NCBI GenBank assembly: GCA_017995215.1
Contig: JAGOJH010000003.1
Span: 1-61,352 of the forward strand
Reading direction: 5' to 3'
DNA: 61,352 nt
Source: Thermoclostridium sp.
GTDB lineage: Bacteria > Bacillota > Clostridia > DSM-8532
Below are positions 34,289 to 41,943 of this stretch, in pieces. The notes beneath the pieces are model-generated. The model saw nothing but the letters and a program-made list of their open reading frames with translations, did no database searches and was not told the origin of the DNA. Within the stretch, counting starts at the first letter, position 1, and each line of letters begins with the position of its first letter. The position numbers were made by a program, and so were the translations under genes.

Positions 34289-35887
34289 ATGTATAAGCTG
34301 CTCATCGCTGACGATGAAAAGATAGTTCTGGATTCAATCAAATTTATTATCGAGAAAAGCTTTATCGATGTGGTTGTTATCGGAACAGCAAGATCTGGAC
34401 GTGAAGCCATAGAAAAGGCTGAAACCTTAAAGCCTGACATTGTTTTCATGGACATCAGAATGCCGGAGATAAATGGTATAGAAGCTATACGGGAAATAAA
34501 ATCCAGAATGAATAATATCATGTTTACCATCCTGACAGCCTGCGATCAGTTTGATTGCGCCAAGGAAGCAGTTAAGCTGGAAGTTGTCGAGTATCTGCTA
34601 AAGCCCGTCAGCCGTGAAAAGATAGTAAAGACAATTAAAAAATCCATCGAGACAATAACCAGTAACAGGGAAAAATGGAAAAAAGAACTGGAGCTGAAGG
34701 AAAGGCTGGAATGCGTATTGCCTGTTCTTGAAAGCAGCTTTATCAAGTCTATGCTAGTTTATAAAGACCACAGCTGTGAGCTGGACAGGTACAGAAATGT
34801 CCTTGGGCTGGAAGAAGAGGGTGGATATATCATTACGGTTCAGTTCGGCGACACTGAAAATGGGGGCAATGTCCGCGATCGATTTGGATATAGTGTCAAT
34901 TGCCAAACCTTTTACTCTTACTTCAGGGACGTCTTCAAGGCGAAGTGCAAATGTCTTATAGGCCCATTCATGATGAACAGAATATTTGCCTTTATCCCTG
35001 CATCTGTGAAAGGGGATAAATCGACCATAAAGCTTGAAGCTAAGGGTATAGCGGAATATGTTTTCAACATACTGGCAGAAAAAATGGGAGTGGATATATT
35101 TATAGGAATCGGAAGGGCACATGACACACTGAAGAACATCTCCAGATCTTACGACGAATCTCTTAGAACTGTAAACTTTCTGGCGTACAGTGGGTTCATA
35201 CATATCATGGATGTTCCAGCTGAAACGGGTTCCGTATCAGAGTACCCTCAGGCAAAGGAAAAGCTGCTGCTGGACAAGGTGGCATCGGGTGATACGGAAG
35301 TATGTATCCAGGCATTTAATCACATTTATGACTGCCTGTTCAGGGTGTATCCCTCATCAGCACGAGGGGACAATGCCGAAGCAACCCAGGTACAGACAGA
35401 CAATGAGGTAACTTCGTTGAATCAGGCATTGCAAACCTTCCTGGGTTCAGTCATCACAGAACCGGTTGTAAACAAGGGTGCCCTGGCAGCGGCTATCAGT
35501 AATGCTGAGAACCTGTTTGAAGAGTCAGTGGTTGGCACACAGCCCGGACAGTACCCGCAGGAAGCGAAAGATGCATTCAATATGGCAATCAATGCTGCCA
35601 AATCGGTATACAACAGTTCGGATGTGACTCAGTCCCAGGTTGACAATGCTGCTACAGCACTGAACAGCGCCATGGATACCTTCAGGGCAGCAGTTAATGA
35701 AGAAGTGTCCGCAGACCTGAATCATGATGGAAGCATTGATGTTGGCGACCTTGCAATTGTTGCCTACTACTATGGCAAGTCTTCCACAGATTCAGGCTGG
35801 GATGAGGCCAGGATTGCGGATGTGGTAAAGGACAGTCAGATCGACATTTCCGACCTTGCTTATATCGCACAAAGTATACTGGAATAA
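34289..35887 (+). CDS. Chimeric response regulator fused to FIVAR-like and dockerin-like modules
   Basis: A 532-residue open frame that joins two unrelated kinds of protein. Residues 1-120 are an intact REC domain (ADDE at 7-10, phospho-acceptor Asp55 in FMDIRMP, Lys in LLKPVS). Residues 130-350 resemble the middle of YesN/AraC-type regulators (SRSYDESLRTVNFL). The C-terminal helix-turn-helix is missing. From about residue 355 the sequence becomes surface-protein-like: a FIVAR-type repeat (VDNAATALNSAMDTF) and a dockerin-type end with DLNHDGSIDVGDLAIVAYY and a weaker second repeat SQIDISDLAYIA. A cytoplasmic regulator and an exported cohesin-binding module do not fit together, and there is no signal peptide. 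It may be a deletion fusion. Confidence 0.7.
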   Translation: MYKLLIADDEKIVLDSIKFIIEKSFIDVVVIGTARSGREAIEKAETLKPDIVFMDIRMPEINGIEAIREIKSRMNNIMFTILTACDQFDCAKEAVKLEVVEYLLKPVSREKIVKTIKKSIETITSNREKWKKELELKERLECVLPVLESSFIKSMLVYKDHSCELDRYRNVLGLEEEGGYIITVQFGDTENGGNVRDRFGYSVNCQTFYSYFRDVFKAKCKCLIGPFMMNRIFAFIPASVKGDKSTIKLEAKGIAEYVFNILAEKMGVDIFIGIGRAHDTLKNISRSYDESLRTVNFLAYSGFIHIMDVPAETGSVSEYPQAKEKLLLDKVASGDTEVCIQAFNHIYDCLFRVYPSSARGDNAEATQVQTDNEVTSLNQALQTFLGSVITEPVVNKGALAAAISNAENLFEESVVGTQPGQYPQEAKDAFNMAINAAKSVYNSSDVTQSQVDNAATALNSAMDTFRAAVNEEVSADLNHDGSIDVGDLAIVAYYYGKSSTDSGWDEARIADVVKDSQIDISDLAYIAQSILE

Positions 35888-35900
35888 AATTGAATCATTG

Positions 35901-35949
35901 TTCACGGCGCGTTCATAAATATCACCAACAGTCATGAACGCGCCGTGAA
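35901..35949. terminator. Strong inverted repeat after the chimeric gene
   Basis: TTCACGGCGCGTTCAT (35901-35916) pairs perfectly with ATGAACGCGCCGTGAA (35934-35949) over a 17-nt loop. No T-run follows, but the 16-bp stem is very stable and can end transcription. Confidence 0.6.
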
Positions 35950-35979
35950 TATTCTAGCATGCCCGTTTTTTCATCTTGT

Positions 35980-36031
35980 AAAAGTGGGCTTCGCCCACAA
36001 CCCATTATCGGTACATACAGCTGTAAGTTAC
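35980..36031 (-). repeat. 52-bp intergenic repeat, copy 2 (inverted)
   Basis: Reverse complement of 16626-16677 with one mismatch. It again ends in GTGGGCGAAGCCCAC plus TTTT when read on the minus strand. The gap 35888-36303 holds no gene. On the minus strand, directly before this repeat, GAGCCGGTGCACGGTT (36049-36034) recalls a shortened group II intron domain V, and a further hairpin AGAATGTTGC/GCAACATTCT lies at 36191-36214. Confidence 0.78.
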
Positions 36032-36303
36032 AAAACCGTGCACCGGCTCCACCACTCAAACGTGATTCCTCGAATGGCCGGTACCAGGTGCTTTGCCAGG
36101 GAGTCAACAGGGATGTTTGCTTGAAGCTCTCCCTGTCGGACTCCTTTTTCAAATACTCAATAATATCTAAATAAAAGAGGAATGCCGGGGCAGAATGTTG
36201 CCATAGCAACATTCTGATGGGAGTTAAAATGGTATAATAGGGTAAACCTTACGAACAGAATGCAATTTCAGTTTGTAACAATAGGTGATAGGAGGCTGCA
36301 ATT

Positions 36304-36618
36304 ATGGTTGAACAGATATTTAACCTGGCCAGGGGGGATATAAAGGCGGTAGAGAAAGTAATATTCGATGAGAACGTTCATTACCTTCATATGGTATTTA
36401 ATCAGGGTGAAGGGCTTCCCGAACATTTTTCAAATTCCAATGTTTATATGACTGTTATCAGAGGTAAGCTGTCCATCGGGCTGAATGATCAGGAGGTTCA
36501 TGAGTATGAAGCCGGTACACTGCTGAAAATCCCGGTTCAGACAAAAATGAATGTCCGGAACTTATGTTCAGATACACTGGAGCTGATTATTGTAAAAGCT
36601 CCCGCGCCAAAAGGTTGA
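36304..36618 (+). CDS. Small cupin-domain protein
   Basis: A 104-residue single-domain cupin. The start has AGGAGG upstream. The beta-barrel pattern is visible as an HF..SNVYMTVIRGKLSIGLN stretch followed by YEAGTLLKIPVQTKMNV. The first metal-binding motif is reduced (one His) and the second lacks its His, so metal binding is uncertain. Similar small cupins sense or bind small ligands. It stands alone, with a terminator directly after it. Confidence 0.75.
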   Translation: MVEQIFNLARGDIKAVEKVIFDENVHYLHMVFNQGEGLPEHFSNSNVYMTVIRGKLSIGLNDQEVHEYEAGTLLKIPVQTKMNVRNLCSDTLELIIVKAPAPKG

Positions 36619-36643
36619 GAACAATAAAGAAATGGTGTGAACC

Positions 36644-36678
36644 AACGGGGATGATTTGAGAATTCGTCCCCGTTTTTT
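36644..36678 (+). terminator. Terminator after the cupin gene
   Basis: AACGGGGA (36644-36651) pairs with TCCCCGTT (36667-36674), followed by TTTTTT. Confidence 0.85.
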
Positions 36679-36844
36679 GTGCCTGTTCTGCTCCTGCTGA
36701 CTGAACAAGCTTTATTTGGGCAGAAAAAAACCTTATTCTATTCATTTCGACTGGTCGATATATATGATGGTATTCATCTCAAAAACCTTTGAAAAGGTTA
36801 AGTATAGAACAGAAGGAAACAGGGTTCATATTTGGGGGAACATC

Positions 36845-38872
36845 ATGGAGACAAACAGGACAGAAAAAATTGCTGAAGGGATATACTGGGTAGGCGGACA
36901 TGAGCATAACGGAGGGTTACACTGTAACCCTTACTTAATAATCGATGAAGAGGAAGCCGTTCTGATCGATCCGGGATCTGTACTGGACTTTGAGTATGTC
37001 TATGAGAATGTCTGCAGCCTGGTACCCCTGGAAAAAATCAAGTATGTCATTCTTCATCACCAGGATCCTGATTTTTGTGCCAGTGTGCCCTTGTTTGAGA
37101 AAAAAGGTGCAAGCTTTAAAATTGTAACCCATTGGAGGACACAGACCCTCGTAAAATATTACGGTGTGAAATCTGACTATTATATTGTGAATAAGAATGA
37201 TTTCAAACTAATGCTGAAATCCGGCAGAATTTTGGGTTTTATACAAACGCCATACCTGCATTTTCCGGGGGCAATCACCACATACGACTACCAGACAAAG
37301 ACATTGTTCTCAAGCGACCTTTTCGGTGCATTTTCTTATGAGTGGAAGCTTTATGCCTCAGAGGGATACATGGAAAAAATGAAAGCCTTCCATGAGCACT
37401 ATATGCCGTCAAATGATATCTTAAGACCTGTAATGGAGGTATTCCTGTCCATGGATATCTCCATGATCGCACCCCAGCATGGATCCATTCTGAATAATCA
37501 TATACGAGATTATATTAAAGCTTTAAGGGATCTGGAGTGCGGCACTTTTATGACAACAATCCGCAGAAACCTTGTTCAGTCGGGCGGATATAGCTTTGTC
37601 TGCAGTCTGGTTTTAAAGCGCTTTGTATCAATTTTCAACAGGGAGGAAGTTCTTGAAGCAGTTGAACAATTAGATATTACTTTAAACAAGGACACCATGG
37701 AAATCGTTGACTATAATTATCGGGGCAGTGTTTTTTGGGACCTGATGTTCGAACAGATCCTCATCCAAAAGGGCGTCCAGTGGTTAATCGTGATAGAACC
37801 GCTGGTTCAACGTTTATCGAAGGAATACGATATCCCTGTTCCGGAAGTATATAAGAACACGTTAATGAAGGCACAGGAGGAGGCAGCCTTTTTAAGCTCC
37901 GAGAACACCATGCTGAAAGAAATTAATGACAGGCTGCACAACAGCGTTCGGGAGGCTCAGGACAAGCTGACAAAGTGCCCGGTTACAGGGTTGTATAATA
38001 CTGAATTCTTCAAAAACTACCTTAACGACAATATAGGAACTTTGATAGCGGAGGGTTCGCAGCAGAACCCTGCCCTTGTGCTCCTCAGCGTGGACAATAT
38101 GTCAAAGATTAAGTTCTCCTATGGTGATGATGAGGCTGACGAGACACTAAAAAATATCGTATATACGATAAATAGCCTAAGAGAGGAAAATACGGTTCCA
38201 TTCATGCTCCGGGGAGAATCCCTTGCTTGCTATATCCCCCATACAACCAAAACAAAGGCGGTGGAATTTGCCGAGAACCTAAGAAACGCGATTCAGGGCT
38301 CGGGAAAGTTTATTGAAAAAATAACTGTTTCTTTAGGGGTGGTTTGCCTCGATGAGATCAGAGAAATGACTGCCGATGAAGGAAAGATTGCTGAAATGCT
38401 TTACAGCACAGCGATGATGCGGGTAAAGCTTGCAAAAAGCATGGGCATGAACATCGTATGCAGCAAATCCTTGGTGGAGAGCTATCAGGACGATGTTGGA
38501 AAAATCATGATAGCCGATACCGATGAAGTGAACCTGGATGTTTTAAAGACGTTTCTTGAAAACCTTCAATACAGGGTCTTTGCTGTAAAAGATGGGGAAG
38601 AAGCCATTGAAACCTGTGAAAGGGAAAATCCCGACCTGATCATTTCTGAAGTGATGCTGCCGAAATTTGATGGGTTTGTTGTCCGTGAGAAACTGTTGGC
38701 GCAATCGCTTACTAAAAATGTTCCATTCATTGTGGTATCTCACCTGAAGAATGATGATTCTGTACAGCGAGCGTCAGCACTAAAAATTGAGCATTATTTC
38801 AAAAAGCCCTATATGCTGTCCGAACTGCTGGGAGTGATCAGAAATAAAATAAAAGGGGATGTCTATCAATGA
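36845..38872 (+). CDS. ODP-type diiron sensor with degenerate GGDEF and receiver domains
   Basis: A 675-residue regulator. ATG 36845 has GGGGGA upstream; the frame is open back to 36716. Residues 10-230 are an FprA/ODP-type metallo-beta-lactamase fold with ligands His72-Gln-Asp74-Pro-Asp76, His139, Asp158 and His212 (PQHGS), as in oxygen-binding diiron proteins. About 395-555 is a GGDEF-like domain in which the active motif has become RGESL, so cyclase activity is not expected. About 560-675 is a receiver domain in which the phospho-acceptor aspartate is Glu602 (IISEVMLP), which can mimic a phosphorylated state. It overlaps the glycosyltransferase gene by four bases and probably controls it. 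Confidence 0.82.
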   Translation: METNRTEKIAEGIYWVGGHEHNGGLHCNPYLIIDEEEAVLIDPGSVLDFEYVYENVCSLVPLEKIKYVILHHQDPDFCASVPLFEKKGASFKIVTHWRTQTLVKYYGVKSDYYIVNKNDFKLMLKSGRILGFIQTPYLHFPGAITTYDYQTKTLFSSDLFGAFSYEWKLYASEGYMEKMKAFHEHYMPSNDILRPVMEVFLSMDISMIAPQHGSILNNHIRDYIKALRDLECGTFMTTIRRNLVQSGGYSFVCSLVLKRFVSIFNREEVLEAVEQLDITLNKDTMEIVDYNYRGSVFWDLMFEQILIQKGVQWLIVIEPLVQRLSKEYDIPVPEVYKNTLMKAQEEAAFLSSENTMLKEINDRLHNSVREAQDKLTKCPVTGLYNTEFFKNYLNDNIGTLIAEGSQQNPALVLLSVDNMSKIKFSYGDDEADETLKNIVYTINSLREENTVPFMLRGESLACYIPHTTKTKAVEFAENLRNAIQGSGKFIEKITVSLGVVCLDEIREMTADEGKIAEMLYSTAMMRVKLAKSMGMNIVCSKSLVESYQDDVGKIMIADTDEVNLDVLKTFLENLQYRVFAVKDGEEAIETCERENPDLIISEVMLPKFDGFVVREKLLAQSLTKNVPFIVVSHLKNDDSVQRASALKIEHYFKKPYMLSELLGVIRNKIKGDVYQ

Positions 38873-41800
38873 ACCTCAGTGTTACTGTTTATATTATCAT
38901 TGCAGCATTCCTCTTTTATTTAGATATTATTTTGATCTGCACCCTTTTGATCAATAGATTGAAGAGCGAGGAAAACACTCTCTTATCATCAAGAGAGAAA
39001 AATATTTTTCTGAGGATTCTCATGGGACTTGTCCCGGATACACAGCAAGACATCAAGAAAAGCAGGCAATCCCGCAGCAAATGGACTGCGGCAAAGGAGC
39101 GTTATTTTGAACTGAAACAGTCCATTCAACTGGACGGCGTGAAACGCAAGGAACTCGAAAGCCATATTGACATTCATAGACTGGAGAAAAAACAGATTAA
39201 AAAGCTAGAATCCGTTTTTGAAACAAGCAGGGCTCAAGCTGCCGTTTACCTTGGTTTCATTGGAACGGACAAGGCAAGGGCAGAGCTTGAAAAATCAATT
39301 ATCAGGGAAAAAAGCTATCCGGTAAAGCTTTATATGGCCAATGCATTATCTGATATCGGTCATCCTCAGTCCATTCCAGTTCTTACAGCTTCACTGTTAA
39401 ATTCCCATCGCTGGTACAGGGATCGCGTAAGCATGCTGATCGCTGACTTTGGTGAAAGCTTTAACGCATATCTGCCTCAAATACTTGAAAGCGATCGAAT
39501 CGAGATCATTGAACTGATTGTCGATTTTTCTTCGGTGTATTTTTCTGAGAAACTGAAGAACTATTTGATCCGTTTGATTGATGATAGACATGAAACGAAG
39601 AAACAGCTTGAAGAACAGTATGGAACCAATAAAGCGAAAAGCTGTGCTAACTGTGTCAACGGATTCGTGAAGGACGAAGGTGGAAATCGGGTCTGCAGAT
39701 ATAAGGGGGTAGTTGCCCCCAGCTATAAATGCTATCGATACAGGACCCTTCCGGTTAGCATGAACTATACTGAAAGCTTTTTTGCCTTGGTGTATAAGGC
39801 AGCAGACATATTGGCACAAATTTATCCCAAGGCTTTGGACGATCCCAAATATTTGAACTGTGAAGACATTCAGTTAAGAAATGCAGCTATCAAAGCGCTT
39901 TCAAGCTTTAACTCTGAGGAAGCAATCCGACGGATCGTTTCTTTTCTTGGAGAGGACGGTTCTTTCAAAACCGCCATCAGCACCATTTCCAAAATGATTG
40001 AAAAAAACCCGGAATTGATAAAAAACATCATAAGGATATTTGACGCTGAAAAAGAACTCAAGGTGAAGCAAAGGCTTGCAGGAATTCTTTCAGGAAGAAT
40101 AGAATACTTTATCATGAAGTTAGCCACAAAGAACATGAAATCTGCAGCGACTATTATTCGGGAGATACTTTTGCTGGGAAAAACCAGCGAAACGATTGAC
40201 TTTTTAAACAAAAACAAAGCTCTCGATATTGAAAACGAGCTGATTGCCATCGTTAAGGAAGTGATTCCTCAGTCTGATGCAATTGAGAATGAGTTTAGAA
40301 CCTACCTGAATGAACGGTTGGTGAAAAAGTGCGGTATGACCCGGTTGGAAGAAGCTCCTGCCAAAAAAGAAGAGAAGAAGGACAAAAAGCTGGTTCGTAG
40401 TCTTTATCTGATATTGGCTGCAACGATCATGATATTTCCAGTGATATACATGATCAGGCATTTTGATATTCTCCTGAAGCTTCCGTTCATCGAGCAGGCC
40501 AGGATATTTGTTGTTGATTTTAATTACTATCTTGCTTATTACTCAATTATTATCAATCTTATCTATCTTGGCCTTCTGGTGCTGTCATATTTTCAGCTCA
40601 GGCGGCAAATTGCACGCTGGAAAAACAAAAAAAGCTCCCTGCTGTTCAAAAAAAGGATGCTTCCCTCCATCACAATCATTGCACCTGCGTATAATGAAGA
40701 AAAGACCATTATTGAAAGTGCAAACTCGCTGCTGAACCTGAAGTACCCTGATTATGAGCTGATCATTGTCAATGATGGTTCCAGGGACAGCACTTTGGAG
40801 GTCCTTATCAAAACCTTTGATTTAACCAGGGTGAATCATCTGTTTCAGGACAGGCTGAAAACAAAGCCTGTTCGGGGTATTTATATGAACCGGTCCATGC
40901 CGAAGCTGGTTGTTGTCGACAAGGCCAATGGCGGAAAAGCTGATTCTTTGAATGCGGGGATCAATATCTCTACGAAAGAGTATTTCTGCGGGATTGATGC
41001 CGATTCACTGCTTGAGGAGGATGCGCTGCTGAAGCTGGCTTCGCTCACCTTGGATCAGGGGCTTGAAACACCGGCGATGGGGGGAAACATATTTCCTGTC
41101 AATGGCTGTACGGTGGAGCGGGGGCAAATTAAGAATGTTCAAATTCCCAAAAACAAGCTGGCCCGGTTCCAGACAATTGAATACATTCGTGCTTTTATGG
41201 CCGGAAGGCTGGGCTGGGCCTCACTGAACAGCTTACTGATCATTTCAGGGGCCTTCGGGCTTTTCAGAAAGGAACGTGTTATCAGCGTCGGCGGCTATTT
41301 GACAAGCAGCGGGAAATATGCGAAGGATACGGTAGGCGAGGACATGGAGCTGGTTGTGCGTATCAGCAGGCTGATGAGAGAACTGGGGCAAAAATACAGT
41401 ATTTGTTACGCGTTTAATGCCAATTGCTGGACGGAAGTTCCCGAAGACCTGAATAGCCTGAAAAAACAAAGGTACAGGTGGCATAGAGGGCTGATTGACA
41501 TTCTGACATTCCACAAAAGGGTGCTTTTCAATCCCCGTTATGGCCGTACGGGAATACTGGCCATGCCGTACTTTCTTATTTTTGAAATGATAGGTCCCAT
41601 CATTGAGATGCAAGGCTACCTGATGGTTATCGCAGCATTGCTCCTTGGGTTATTAAATGTTGAAATTGCGTTGCTGCTTTTTATAGCAACGATATTGATG
41701 GGAATGCTGCTGTCCATTTCATCACTTCTGATTGCAGAAAAGGATTTAAAGGTTTTCAGGCTGAAAGACATTTTAATTCTGGTTGGATATGCGTTTATTG

Positions 41801-41943
41801 AGAACTTTGGGCCGCGTCAGCTTTTAAGCTTCTGGCGCGTGGGGGGATACCTGAGCATGCTGCGAAAACCAAGCGGGTGGGGAAAGCCGGAAAGAAAGGG
41901 CTTTAGCGCTTCAAAACCTGCGAAAAAGGCGGAAAGAGTATGA
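38869..41943 (+). CDS. HEAT-repeat membrane glycosyltransferase (GT2, PgaC/BcsA-like)
   Basis: A 1024-residue protein. One span at residues 5-27 leads to a cytoplasmic region with HEAT-like helical repeats (AAVYLGFIGTDKARAELEKS, then a matching unit ANALSDIGHPQSIPVL). Inside it Cys259, Cys262, Cys276 and Cys288 form a possible metal site. Two spans near 505-575 precede a processive GT2 domain with APAYNEEKTI, VNDGSRDST, the DXD-like motif GIDADSLLE, GEDMELVVR and the QRYRWHRG motif typical of cellulose, poly-GlcNAc or hyaluronan synthases. More spans follow. It therefore makes and secretes a beta-linked polysaccharide; the sugar is unknown. The start overlaps the upstream regulator and the end overlaps the next gene. 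Confidence 0.88.
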   Translation: MNLSVTVYIIIAAFLFYLDIILICTLLINRLKSEENTLLSSREKNIFLRILMGLVPDTQQDIKKSRQSRSKWTAAKERYFELKQSIQLDGVKRKELESHIDIHRLEKKQIKKLESVFETSRAQAAVYLGFIGTDKARAELEKSIIREKSYPVKLYMANALSDIGHPQSIPVLTASLLNSHRWYRDRVSMLIADFGESFNAYLPQILESDRIEIIELIVDFSSVYFSEKLKNYLIRLIDDRHETKKQLEEQYGTNKAKSCANCVNGFVKDEGGNRVCRYKGVVAPSYKCYRYRTLPVSMNYTESFFALVYKAADILAQIYPKALDDPKYLNCEDIQLRNAAIKALSSFNSEEAIRRIVSFLGEDGSFKTAISTISKMIEKNPELIKNIIRIFDAEKELKVKQRLAGILSGRIEYFIMKLATKNMKSAATIIREILLLGKTSETIDFLNKNKALDIENELIAIVKEVIPQSDAIENEFRTYLNERLVKKCGMTRLEEAPAKKEEKKDKKLVRSLYLILAATIMIFPVIYMIRHFDILLKLPFIEQARIFVVDFNYYLAYYSIIINLIYLGLLVLSYFQLRRQIARWKNKKSSLLFKKRMLPSITIIAPAYNEEKTIIESANSLLNLKYPDYELIIVNDGSRDSTLEVLIKTFDLTRVNHLFQDRLKTKPVRGIYMNRSMPKLVVVDKANGGKADSLNAGINISTKEYFCGIDADSLLEEDALLKLASLTLDQGLETPAMGGNIFPVNGCTVERGQIKNVQIPKNKLARFQTIEYIRAFMAGRLGWASLNSLLIISGAFGLFRKERVISVGGYLTSSGKYAKDTVGEDMELVVRISRLMRELGQKYSICYAFNANCWTEVPEDLNSLKKQRYRWHRGLIDILTFHKRVLFNPRYGRTGILAMPYFLIFEMIGPIIEMQGYLMVIAALLLGLLNVEIALLLFIATILMGMLLSISSLLIAEKDLKVFRLKDILILVGYAFIENFGPRQLLSFWRVGGYLSMLRKPSGWGKPERKGFSASKPAKKAERV

